NCBI GenBank assembly: GCA_047495785.1
Contig: JBLDXI010000004.1
Location: 1,178,001 to 1,242,000, forward strand
Direction: 5' to 3'
DNA: 64,000 bases
Origin: Lepidodermella squamata
Taxonomy: Eukaryota; Gastrotricha
Part shown: positions 44,802-56,700 of the stretch, in pieces
Numbering within the stretch: position 1 is the stretch's first letter
Layout of the letters: the number at the start of each line of letters is the position of its first letter
Made by a program: the position numbers and the translations under genes
The notes under the pieces: model-generated
Seen by the model: only the letters and a program-made list of their open reading frames with translations
What the model was told of the DNA's origin: nothing
The model's database searches: none

Positions 44802-47372
44802 TTCCGATGATTGTCAAAAAATTGTAATTTCAAAATGTTGTCTTCGCCACATTTTTCGCGCGGCGGGCAGCCGATTTGTTTTTTTTTATATAAGAATTAT
44901 TTATCATTTTTATTGCTAATTAACTCGCGCACGAAATTTTAATTTTTCATTTTGCAGATTTTTCGCATATTGGATTTTGGCGTGACAACAACAATTAGCT
45001 ATTTTCACGCTGTTAAAAGAACTCTAACGTCTAATTTTATGACATTTTTATAAACATATTTTCGATCGCAATGTTTAATGTTCGATCGCAATAAAGAATT
45101 TCATTTTCGTATAATCGCGCACACTGAACTCGCGTGTGCAATAAATAGGTGTGTGAAATTTTGCATTGTTATTAACACCCACTGCGCGACTTATTACTGC
45201 GCGACTAACACCCATATATCAATTATGCGTGCGTGTTAATTACGCTGTTACGCGGTGTACAGAACTTGATTTATTAAAAGTGAAGTTATTTTCAAGTTTT
45301 CAATGGTTAATCGCACTTTAGAACAAACCTTTAGCAGCTGGAAAAACGTATAAATGATTTATTTATCGAATAACGAATATTTGATGGAAATTCGACGGAA
45401 ATGACGTGAAAAGATGTAAAAGGGGAAAAGTGTAAAGCGTAGAAATGGCAGATGGCTGGGGCACCGCCCGGCCAAATAACCTACCTGATTACTAACTTCA
45501 TGAGATAAAAATCCGCATCCTGAAATTAAATGATGAAAAGCAATGATTTCGTGTAAAAAGTGTGAAGATACATGAAAAAAACAGTGTAAAGTATTCAAAC
45601 TTGGCCTGCACTCTTTGAAGCCTGAAATTTTTAAAAGTGCGAGCAGATAACCGGCGCGCCGTTGACTGCGCGGCGCCTTTGAGTGTGACCGCGCGGCGGC
45701 TCGCCTTTGTGATGCAACCAGCGCCAAAGCTGTCAACGCAGTGTAGTCTCTGCGTGCCCTTATTACCGCCTTAATTTTTTACATCGTTTTTGCTATTTTC
45801 ATTTCATCATTTTATTTACATGATAGATTATTGACGGCGTTGATCCTTGACGATTAATCATGGTGGTGTTAAATTGTCCACAGATGAAGCCAACGGGTTA
45901 GATAATGACTAATAAATGACGTTGTCATGATACTTGAACTGAGTGTATTTAATAAAATATAAACGCCGCCGTCTTATTCAGCTGGTGCTAGTAATTGGCA
46001 CCTGGATTGAAAGAAGTGAAGTGTTCGGGTATCCCGTGGCGCGGTCGCGACACGTGTGCGAGTGAAGTTGCGGTGCGAGGACACGTTCGAAATAGCCGAG
46101 GTGTAAAATCACGGACCGTGAAAAAGTGCGTCTGTTGGCCCGCCCACTTCGACCGCGCCGTCGTTCTGTTATCGAGCGAAAAATCTAGGCGCGAAATTTT
46201 AATTTTGGCGCCCAAAAAGTAGGCGGAGCTTGATTGGCCGTCGCAGCCAACACCTCAATATTGTTGTCTCCGGCGGCAGCGGCGACTTTTTATTACACGC
46301 AATAATTTCCACTTTCGTATTATTTGACCCTATACCACTCGTCGGCCTCGCGCGATGTGTCCGTATTATTTTTCTTCATTTTCAAAAGTCTCCCGACCAG
46401 CCTTGATTTTATACTCCTTATTTTATGTCAATAATGTCATTCTTTGTAGGCAGTTTCTCACTACAGCAAATTATTTTTCAAACTTTCCAGTTCCCCGTGT
46501 TGAATGTCATTATTCATGAACCGTTAACGGTTCTTTTTATTTTTAGGTTGCAGCGTCCTAGGCATAATTGCTCATGTTTCCATTTTTTAAGCTGGCAGGT
46601 TTATCAACATGTTGAATTGCGGCATTTTTTCATAGCTTCATTCCCGAAATGTTATGCTAATGTGTTCATGCAGGCTCAATTCGCCGGCAGCGCCTAGTTT
46701 TCACGTTCAAAAGTTTAGGACATTTACTTTCATGGTGTAAATAATTTCAGATTATTTTTTTCGCATTGTTTTTTAGCGTTAAGTTTTGTGTTTTATTTTT
46801 ATACGTTATTAGGTGTAGTGCTCGAAGTTATTTCAGCTGCAGCATTTTATGCTTGCTAAATTGTTTTATCAATAAAATTAATTTTATAAAATTGATAGAA
46901 AAATTATTCTTGACCTTTCACCTTATTCCGCCGGAAAACTTATTCCCGGAAAACCCCGATGGTAACTTGTTCGGTTACTTCCGGTATTTTACCCAGTTAG
47001 ACCAAATTTCACCACACTTTTTAATCCCATTACTTGATTATTATTCCCGTCATTTTTTTCTAATTTTCTGGCTATGGCATGTGACTACGTCTCTCATTTT
47101 AGAGTTTCTTAACCCTTTTCCGTGAATTTTCTTTGTTTGCGTTACTTATGGGACACGCTGTAATTATATTAACACAGCCCTTGTCTTTTTATTATTTTTT
47201 TCGCATTGTTTTTTAGCGTTAAGTTGTTTTATATTGATTTATTTTTATACGTTATTAGGTGTAGTGCTCTGCCCTTTTTCGAATGTCAAATTTGCGAAAA
47301 TACATAAAACTAGCATGAGTCAAATTTAAAAACTTAATTTAAATTCTAAATTTTTTTAGAAATTTAACTAGC
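44802..47372. other. Non-coding left part of the CACTG transposon
   Basis: AT-rich with GC-rich islands near 45650-46250. ORFs here (45359-45736, 45995-46222, 46766-47125) show no domain. A direct repeat of about 75 bp (TTTTTTAGCGTTAAGTT ... ATACGTTATTAGGTGTAGTG) occurs at 46753-46826 and 47193-47268. A stretch at 46930-47165 resembles 21750-21965. Confidence 0.45.
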
Positions 47373-49285
47373 ATGAGTCAAGCTAAGAAGAGAAGGCGGC
47401 CTGATCCTGATGTCTTATTTCGTTGTCCAGTTAGCGGCTGTGGTTTTTTCTCGTCCGTAATGAATGATTTCGAGGAGCATTTTAAAACCCTGCATCACGA
47501 AATTTTGAAATCGCGCCAGCCGCAGACGTTTTTATGCCCGAGGGACTGTCATCATGGGCCAATTTTGCATATGAAACATTTCAAAGAACATGTCGCTTCA
47601 TGTAGCGCGCCGATAAGATCATGTAGCGCTGTTGAATCGTCGCATGTTTCGAATGTTTCGGAGCCGGAAATTCCGATTTTCGTTACTCAACCGCCTATTC
47701 CGCAGAAGAAAGCTCGCGTCGAACATGCCGACCGATCTATTCGTTACCAGGAAGTTCGTCTCACTGAACAGGCCAGTCGCGACGAGGCGAATTTTAACGA
47801 TGTATTGAAGGATTGTTTGAAGATGCGCATGCGAGGCCAACAAATTCGCGATATTGATGAATATGTTGCTGGCCGTGTAAATCAATTCCGTATATACGGA
47901 CAAATGGATTCAGCTCGAGTTCTGACGCCATTGGCTACTGAGCGCAGCCGAAATCGTTACTTCGAGGCGACTGGCCAGCGCATTAAACCGCAAGAAGTTG
48001 ACTTCGGTTATGGTCGAAAGGGTTATTATATGCCCTTCCTTCCAACCTTGACTGCTGTGCTTAAAGTCCCATCAGTTCAAACTCAAATATTCGAGCCACC
48101 TGTGGCGCCTGGCGACGGTATTCTAACCGATTTTATTCATGCGGATTTCGCCAAGGAGCTGAGAGAATCATCGGGCTTCGAACACGTCATTTTTATTCTA
48201 TTCCATCTCGACGATCTCGGTCTCACCAATGCACAAGGTAAAAATTGTTTAATATTCCAAAAAATTTAGAAAATCTAAAAATATTCAACAATATTCCAAA
48301 AATTCAAAATAATTATTAAATTTAAGTTCATCAAAAGTTAAATTAGAAAAATTCGGAAAATTCGGAAATTTAATGAAAATAATTTTTAAATAATTTTAAT
48401 TTTTAATTATTTTAATTATTTTAAATTTTAAATTTCGATTTTGCTAGTTTGAAAATTTGAGAATTGCGTGTTGAGAAAACTGAATCAAATTGCGATTTTC
48501 ATTCCATCTGTTGAAATTGTGAATGTAGCAAATTTCTGGTCTCGTTTTAGGAGCAAAGCGGGGTTCGTACCAAATGCGGATTTTTCAAATCGAACTCGCT
48601 AATTGTCATCCGCAATTTCGGAGCAAAATTTCGTTATTGGACTATTGGACGCTGAGGTATGCAATTTTATTAGGTTAACAATTTTTTTGATAGTTTGCAA
48701 GAGTAACTTGTTGTTACCAAAATGTGCATTTTCATCATGAATCCTCTCTTGTAATTATTCAGGTGGGAAGCCACTTATGCAGCAATTGCTAATCGGCCGT
48801 GGAACAATTTTGTTAACCTGCCGTACTCAGTTTCGGAATTTCTGTCCTATCGCCTCGTGCAGTTCTGCAGTGACGTCAGCAAATTCAAAGAGGTTGAGGC
48901 GATCGGCGAGGTGATTCCTGATGTCTGCGATGAAGATTTCTCTGGTGTAGATCACTCTACAATAAAATCTGTCACTTGGCGCGGTGTGTTATTCGCCCCG
49001 GGCGATGTTGTTTTTGCGAATGGTTGTGAACTCGATTTTTTTGAAATTTCCGCTATTATCCTAAAACATCCACATAATGAACTATTTGTCCGCCTTTCTC
49101 CTATCGAACACCTATATAACCCAGCAACTAATTTATTCACCTGCGCTTTGATTGACCGTAGTGCCTCGTTCATTGCTTCATTGTCCAGAATTAGTTTCCC
49201 TTGGCCAGTTTGGCGAAAAAATAAATCTTTCATTTTGAGTGCTAGCCCTCGAATTTATGACCGTCCAGTAGTAGTAATATCCTAA
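47373..49285 (+). CDS. Transposon gene A: zinc-finger, transposase-like protein
   Basis: Exons 47373-48237, 48551-48656 and 48763-49285 join in phase (497 aa). The N terminus has a basic KKRRRP stretch and two Cys/His fingers (CPVSGCGFF ... HFKTLHH; CPRDCHHGPI ... HFKEHVASC). The middle has HLDDLGLTNAQGAKRGSYQM then LANCHPQFRSKI. This matches the conserved core of a dispersed metazoan transposase-like family (aspartate pair, N-(P/A)-x-G, R-G, then a PP-x-x-R-S-like motif). The C terminus (VTWRGVLFAPGDVVFANGC) resembles the family's terminal beta domain. The usual several-hundred-residue region between core and C terminus is missing, so catalysis is doubtful; it may be a DNA-binding derivative. 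Family match is from memory. Confidence 0.68.
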
Positions 49286-49493
49286 TTTGAATTGAATTTG
49301 TAATTTTCATGATTTTACTGATATTTTTGTATCATTCCCGTTCTAAGATATAGCCTGCCGTAGGCTTTACGGATTTTTTGAAATCGCTAATTTAATAAAT
49401 TTGGATTGATGATTGATTTGAAGGTTGATGAAGTTTGATCAATTCATTTAAAACTTTGCTCTCCTTTTTCGTTTAATAGATTTTTGCTGAAAA

Positions 49494-50977
49494 ATGCTAG
49501 GCATCACCAACGTCAAAGTTTTAAAAGCCATCGAAAAAAGGCGCCGACAGCCTGTTACATCACCCGGCCTGGCGAGTTGGGGCAGCTACCCGGCCAAATT
49601 ACCGCAGCCACACGAGTGGGACCCTCTAGCTGCCGGCTGGCGTGACGGAACCGACACCAGCGAAAAAGCGGAATTTCGGTTCCACAAGTTTATCATTGAC
49701 TATTTGTTGTAAGTTTTATAACAAAATTTGTGGCGATTAAATTGAGTCCCATTTCTTAACAGCAAACTCGATAAAAAGGACGGCTCGGTCGCCGAGCGGA
49801 AGCTTGCCTTCGAGAATTTTTATGATTCGCTAGTGACTACGTGGCCAACGATTCCGGGAATAATACTCAACATTACCGATGCTAGGCAACGGCCCTGGGT
49901 AAGACAATTTTCGACAAATTTATTCTTTCAATTGAAAAATCACGAGAATTTTCGCTGAAATTAGGCGCTGCGTTTTTATTCAGCGTGTCGGGAAATTTTC
50001 ACCAAAATTATTGAAAAATTATTAATGTATAATTTAATTTTTAGAGCGCAGTGTCAAAAAATGTCGCTGCCTGCCTGCGAAACCGCCGCTCGAAAGGCTT
50101 CGGACGGAGTGAAACCGGTCCTAATGAGGGTGCCGAAATTCAGGCCGAAATTCCGAACCCGTTCCCGACGATGGCGCAGATCGCGCCGGGGGCCATGCTG
50201 CCGCCGATCTCAACCGTCTTGCCACCTACACCCCTCCTACCGCCCGATCAACAGCCCGGCGAACAGTCTTCGACGACAGTTGACGACGTTTTTGGCGAAA
50301 TCGAAAGCCATCTGGATCAAACTGCGGCTAAACTTCAAGTCAACAGAGGTTCTATTGGTCTTACCAATGAATCCATCGCCGCTAGCGTCAGCTCTTCGCC
50401 TGCTACGCCTAACTTCACGTTTGCCTCAAATGTCGGCTCGTTTGTCGCCTCTCACGCTGGCCCATCGGCAGTCGCGGCTCAACCGAGTTCATCGATCTCT
50501 GCTCTCGCCGGCCCTCCAGCAGTCGCATCGGCATCATCGGCGTTCGCCACCCAGCCTAGCTCTTCTCAGGCAAACTCGCCGTGTGTCTCCAATGTTAGCT
50601 CACATGTCGCCGATCAAGCCAGCTTAAATGCGATCTCTCTCGCAGCCGCTGCTCCAACTGTCCAACTGCCATCTACAACTGCCGATACAACAGCCGAAAA
50701 ATCTCAGGCCTCGCCGGGAAGAAGCATGCAGCATTCCGATGATCCTGAAATAGTTTTTAAAAAATATTTAGCCAATTTAATTAAAAACGGAAACCAGGAA
50801 GCCGCCCAACTTCTTCGAACCCTCGAGCCGATTGCCGATGGCTCAAACAAAGAAAATGACTTCGAGAGTCAAACAGTTATCAAAATTTCAAATAATCAGC
50901 CCAAAAAAATCGGCAAAAAATCGGCCCAAAATTCGCAACCAAAATTCGCAACAAGATCAATGAGTAGGAAAAAATAA
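49494..50977 (+). CDS. Transposon gene B: basic/Ser-rich protein of unknown family
   Basis: Exons 49494-49708, 49763-49898 and 50045-50977 join in phase (427 aa). The N-terminal half is ordered and rich in aromatics and basics (KVLKAIEKRRRQP, WDPLAAGWRDG, FENFYDSLVTTWPTIPG, then KNVAACLRNRRSKGFGR), plausibly a DNA-binding domain. The rest is low-complexity Pro/Ser/Ala with a helical patch (DPEIVFKKYLANLIKNG) and a very basic C-terminal tail (FATRSMSRKK). It starts 208 bp after gene A on the same strand, within the same element. By analogy with TnpA of En/Spm it could bind the subterminal repeats; this is inference. No homolog recognised. Confidence 0.6.
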
Positions 50978-52079
50978 TTAAATTTTTGCTCTGATTTCAT
51001 TTTCCAAAATTAAATTTTCCGTCACAAAATTGATTCGATAAATTGTTTTGATTGATGAAAATTCTCGCAACAAATATTTCCGATTTCGAATTCCAAATCT
51101 GCATTTAATTTGTAATTTTTTTCCACTCTATAGAATAAAAAATATTATCCAAATAATTTTTTTCCAAATTTTCAAATCAAAATGTCTCTCAGTTTAAAAT
51201 TTGAATGCCTTCATTCCTTATGTTTATGAGCCCCACAACCCACAACATATCCGGAAAAAGTTTGGCGGTTTCTTGGTTATCGTGTAGAGCTTCATTTCTA
51301 TTATAATAACGTGGCTGTAATATTTCATCTGTAATATTTAATCTTCAAAGAATATAACATATAGCAGTGTATATATCTGAGCCTGCAGAATGTTCACCTG
51401 TGACGATGTTTAATCGTTGTCGAAAATAGGCCTACCTAAATTTGTACCTCAATAAATTTTTCTGTCTCAAATAGGAACAAATATAGTCCAACGACAACTC
51501 TGTAGCCTGTATATATGTTTTGCTTCTATTCTCAACTTCTGGTTTCCGTACTTAGTGCGAACTACAGCTAATAATTATGAATCATCGCTGCATTTTTTGC
51601 TTGGTGATGATTCATAATTTGTGCAAAAAGATCGCATCAAGTAAAATTAGTCAAATATCATTTCTGTGTCTGGGCAGAACGGCTAATACCAAGCCAGCTG
51701 ATGGAGCCAATGCGCTATTATGTATGTATGATTTATATTACTCCTAAATTCAATTAAAAATATTTTTATTATTGTATTAATTGTATTACAAAAATTAACG
51801 CCGCTCATTATCATACATCAAATACTTGCTTCGACTTTTATAAATTCGACGATAATTATCACTTTATTATGACTTACCTTGAAGCGTTGTGAAATTCGTC
51901 GCTGGAATCGTACCTTGTAGCTAATCGTGTTATATTCTTAATTAATTGCCTCATTCATTTATCTTATGTCCCGCTATAATATAACTGGTTATTATAGCTT
52001 GTGAAAAAGGAATTCAGCTGAATAAAAGCAGAATTTTTATATTCCGCCTCGACTTCTTTCGGCTTCCTTCAACAAGTAA
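50978..52079. other. Non-coding right part of the CACTG transposon
   Basis: AT-rich sequence after gene B; no ORF of note. It leads into the right subterminal repeats. Confidence 0.45.
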
Positions 52080-52287
52080 ACAAAGTGATATGGAAGAAAT
52101 CAAGCTTATTTTATACGCATATCTTTCAGAGAGAGCGGCGCACTTTCAGTTGATATTATACGCGTATCCATTTGTTGCGCGTAATTTCATCGGTAAAACA
52201 CGCATATCGTCTGCGTGCGGGCGATACGCGAATCAGGGCAAAGAAGACACGCGCATCGTGAGGATGCGCGTATAATGCGTCTCAGTG
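52080..52287. repeat. Right subterminal repeat region of the CACTG transposon
   Basis: ATACGCATAT, ATACGCGTAT, TGCGCGTAAT, ACGCGCATCG and GATGCGCGTATA recur in both orientations up to the terminal TGCGTCTCAGTG. A 19-bp palindrome AGTGATATGAAATATCACT spans the outer junction (52284-52302). Confidence 0.6.
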
Positions 52288-52537
52288 ATATGAAATATCA
52301 CTGAAGTTAATTAATTCATATCTCTGTGTCTTAAAGGCAATGTTACTAAGAATTATGTAACGCAGACCACCAATAAATCGGTATCTCCCTCTAGGGACAA
52401 CGTATTTAAACCCTTGAACCTGAAAAATTGACGTTTAGTAAGATCGGTAAGACGAGCATGCGTGCCCAGTAAAACGGAAGTCATTCGTTCAAAGTGCAAG
52501 GCTAAATATTTTTAGCCATTATTTCTTGAACACCCTA

Positions 52538-53520
52538 TACCGTAATCCGGTACAACTTTGAACACCTACAATGCTAAGACTTGTCAATGATAGTCAAATG
52601 TTAATAACGACATTACTGTGCTAGATGGAATAATGCCCTCGCTAATGAAACTTGAGTAAAAATGGAAGACCTAAACTTTTTACCTACCGTAATACGGTAC
52701 AACTTTGAACACCTTTGTCCATGCAAACTTCAATGTGCTGTGTAAATTCAACAGATGCGATTTTGGTCGGGTTTTCAACGTAGTTCGATAGGGGCCGCCT
52801 TGCGTAACATCCTGATATTTTTTATTCTCGGCAATTCGCAAGCGTAAGAATTTGGCAAGGGGTACCCCAAAAGTACAACTTTGAACACCACGATTTCGTG
52901 AAATGAAAAATTCGCATTCAGTCGTGCGCAGAGAATTTCGCGTGAAATGTTCGATTTTCAACTCACTGGTTTGCTCATATAGAACTGAAAACTGAAAAAC
53001 AATAAGCTATCTACCATTTTTATGGTGGAATTTTCACTCGGTATTTGATATTAATTCGTTGCTATTACGAGATAATAAGTCTTTATTCTGATCACTACGT
53101 TCTCTATGGAGCAGAGTGGAGCTCAGTAAATGCGAGCGAAGTCCAGCGAAGTCCTCGAAGTGAAAATAATGAATTTCTATCGTGTTCAAAGTTGTACTTT
53201 CGAGTGTTCAAAGTTGTACCGGCTACTCTTGCAACTTTGAGCGCATGCCACGCAAAAACCAACTTCAATTCGCCAAGCTGGACCTCGCGGATATCTGCTA
53301 CGGTTATCGCAGGACAACACTTCAAAGTAGACCAAAAACGTTGTTTTTTCGGGAATTTGTAAGGAAGAGACCATGGGCGCTGTGTTGATGAAACTTTGTT
53401 AGATTTCAACGAGAACTATATTCAGTAAAATTCCCAACCAGATCCCCATGGTTTCAGAGAAATGCTGGTTTGCGTGAAATTTTCAAACTTACCTGTTCAA
53501 AATTGTACCGATTTACGGTA
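52538..53520. mobile_element. Tc1/mariner-like non-autonomous element (TACCGTAATC ends)
   Basis: Left end TACCGTAATCCGGTACAACT and right end, inverted, TACCGTAAATCGGTACAATT; TA is at both outer edges. A second left-type end (TACCGTAATACGGTACAACT) at 52685 and internal copies of ACAACTTTGAACAC at about 52873, and inverted near 53190-53220, suggest nested insertions or reduplicated ends. About 983 bp (or 836 bp from the inner end); no transposase. A truncated relative is at 38674-38930. Confidence 0.72.
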
Positions 53521-53759
53521 GATGAATAAATATAGATCCTGTGTTTATTTATCCAGTAAAAAACCATGCTAGGACGTTAATTTGGTTCATTTGGCAGCTT
53601 TGCGCTGAGCAAAAAAGTTTAATACGGTTCAAATCACTACCCCTTGAAATTCCCCTCCTAGCCATCTTGGAGGGGAACGTTTTTCGCCCCTCCCCAATCT
53701 TCAATGATTGCGTGAACCGGAACGGTTTTAACGGCGGCTAATTATCATGTCTCGCGCAC

Positions 53760-56700
53760 GCCGCTCTCGGCGTTATCAATGAGGAAAAATGGTATGCACT
53801 TGACCGCTTCTCCAAGTTAGTTAATAGGATATCCTCGGAAAAAATATGAAAAATACCATCGTGTAGAGCATACCCGAAAACCTTAAGTGCAAAGATTTTT
53901 CAGAAAGATCGGCCTGACGGCTAATTTGTGGCGATTTTTTATTCATGTATGCAAGTGAATATTTCATGAATATTCATAAGCATGACCTTCTTTAGCTGGG
54001 TCACCGCCGCCGGCATACTCATGACCTGGGTCACGGCTTTATTACGCGTGAGCTCGAAATTTTAATTTGAAATTTGATTTCTGACCTCATTTGGGCACAT
54101 GAAAAAATGTTCTATCGAACAGTCCGAACCCGGTATTTATCGGAGTGATCGGTTGATAACAAAACGGTTGACGATTATTCAAACGTCGAAATTTCACAAA
54201 ATTAGACTCTCAAAAACCAGGTATAAAATGTTAGACACGCGGGTAACACCCTTTCAGCTGCGGAATTTGTCGTGTTCAAAGTTGATTTCTTGCTACTCCG
54301 AAGGACGGCCGATTTTTGGTATTAAAACCGCCGCGAGATTCGCTAGTTTTCCTTTGACCACAGAGTTTTGCGCACGATTGATTTTTAGTGAAAATAAAAA
54401 TTTTCTAGTCCCATTGTCGTAGCCATCGTAGTTTTGAAGCTATAATAGGCGCGGTTGATCCACCTTAAAATTTCGAAATTTCGAGGTTTTTTTTACTTTT
54501 TTACGACGATTTGGAAGAATTTCGGCTTTATATAATACGCGTGTCTAGTGCAAAATTTGTCGGGCTTTCGAATGGTGAAAACCGCATGTCAATAACTTAC
54601 AGCGTTCCCAGCCAGTAATCCGCGCGGTATAAACTGAGATAAAAAACATCCAAATTATCTTTGGAAATTTCGCTAACGATATTAGTAGCAAAGTTATTTC
54701 GGTCACAAAAGTCCGAAAAAATCGAGAAGACTCAAATTTCAAAAAAATATTCCGGAATACTACAAGCACTCTCTCTCTCATCTCACAAGACGGTTTTTTT
54801 TTTAATTTTCTTGAAGTTGGTCACTTTTACGAAATATCGCCATTTTAAGAGTCTTTCAGGGCGGTAAACTTATTGAGGAAAAATGTTGAAAATTTCAGGA
54901 AAATCATTTTATCCACGATCAGAATTTTCTCTATCCGGCGATATAAAACTTGTCCAATAAATATTTTTTACCGATTTTCCGATTTTTTCATCCTGGTAAA
55001 ATTCTCACGTTGTTAGATCTCCTTCAACTAACATACACGTTCTACCGCGCCTCATATAGGCACAAAACTATGAGTGCTACGACGATGGGCGTAGTCTCGT
55101 TCTATTCCTCGCATTGTTCTGCACAGGATGGTTGCAATTAATCTTGCGCACAGATATTGCGTACAGGTAAAAAAAAGCAAGTGAGTGCGCGCACTGAAAA
55201 TATGGCTATCCAAGTTTTACCGCGCGATGAATATCGTCATAAATACGGCGGCCACAGAGACCAGCCTGGTCTCAAAATTGTTAGCTGACAATGCTCTACG
55301 CGTTAGAATCATTCATTTACCAGCGTAAGTTCGCTGAATGAAAAAATGAGAGTGCAAAGTTTGTCAACAAAATTTAAAAAATTTGACTTTGACAAGGGGT
55401 GCGGTGTCAAAAGGGTGCACCCTGTGAATGTGGGGCTTATACCATTTTAAAGGGCGGCTCGAGTTACCTAGTTTTCATCAAAATTCGTCGCTGATTACCC
55501 GGAATTAAAGAAACGAAATTTCAAAATTTACGTGCTCTGTTTTTTATCTCATAATATACCGCGTGGCCTATTGGCAAAGAACTATGATAGGTGTTGACAT
55601 GCAGTTCTCGCCGCTCGAAAGCCCGTCGAATTCTGTACTAGAAATGTTTGTTTTATTAAACCGGGACTATTCCTAATCATCGTGAAATGATTCTCAAAAA
55701 CGTCGAAATTTCGAAATTTTGGATCGGCCGCGCCTCCTATAGACAAAAAACTATGAGGGCTACGACGATGGGCCTAGTGTCGTTCGAATCGTCTTGAAAT
55801 TCTACGTCGGCCTATATAATGTCTATGTGCGCACAAAACTGCTACGCGTGTCGAAAATTTAACAGAAACGGCTCTGAGTGAGTGTGTGAGCGCCGCCGCG
55901 CACTGAAAAATTGGTTGAAAACGCGATTTGCCGCGCCTTCTATTGCTCGACAACCATAAGCGCTACGATTATGCGGTTGGGCTCTAAAAATTCAGCGCAA
56001 AATTTGCTACATTCTAGGCGTATTCAAACATGAGCGCTACCAGGGTGAGATGTCAAAACAATTGGCGAAACTCTAAAAAATATAAAATTTGATTTTCAGT
56101 AAAAATAAATCGCGCGCAAACTGCTTTAGTCGAAGGAAATATTGCGAATCTCGCAGCGGTTTTGGTACCAACAAATCGGCCATCTTTTCTACTATCTAAA
56201 AAACCGACTTTGTCAAGACAGATTCCACACCTATCAGGGTGTCACACGCGCCCTGAAAATTTCACACACCGGGTATAACGACCAGCCTGGTCTCAAAATG
56301 GCCAGCGGACTTTGCTCTAAGCGTTGGCATCATAAAGGTATTAGCTCGAACCAGCCATACCACTGAAATGAGAGTGTAAAGTAAGTTGAAAATTTAAACA
56401 AATTTGACTTTGTCAAGGGCGGTTCGTCAAATGGGTGTGCCCTGTGAACATAATATGGCGTCTACCATTCAATAGAGCGTCTCAAGTTACCTCTATCTCA
56501 TGATTATTCGTCACTGAAGTTGCGGGTAAATATGACCTGGATTTGTAGAAGCGAAATATCGAGATTTACCAATTGTGTTTTTTATCTCATATTTTACCGC
56601 TCGGCTTATTGGCAAAAAACTGTGAGAGGCATCGATATGCGGTTTTCACCGTTCGATAGCCTGTCGAAGGTTGTACTAGAAATGGTTGTTTTGTTTCACC

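Larger units (their letters stand above)
44226..52287 (+). mobile_element. 8.06-kb CACTG-ended (En/Spm-like) DNA transposon with two genes
   Basis: Ends are CACTGAGACGCA and its inverse TGCGTCTCAGTG, with AT on both outer sides, compatible with a 2-bp target duplication. The outer ~300 bp (44227-44520) and ~210 bp (52080-52287) are packed with the subterminal word TGCGCGTA or its inverse. CACTA/En-Spm elements have this structure: short CACT-ended inverted repeats plus subterminal binding sites. Inside are two plus-strand spliced genes (47373-49285 and 49494-50977). It inserted right after a retroelement tail. The left 3 kb is non-coding, with a hAT MITE at 44650 and a ~75-bp direct repeat at 46753/47193. 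Confidence 0.72.

Noticed and set aside
45359-45736. 125-codon minus-strand ORF
   Set aside because: No domain, GC/AT composition shift inside it, within non-coding transposon sequence.
46766-47125. 119-codon Phe/Leu-rich ORF that looks membrane-like
   Set aside because: Hydrophobicity follows from T-rich DNA; overlaps a dispersed non-coding repeat.
50025-50627. 200-codon ORF overlapping gene B
   Set aside because: A shadow frame of gene B exon 3; splicing and frame support only the 50045-50977 reading.
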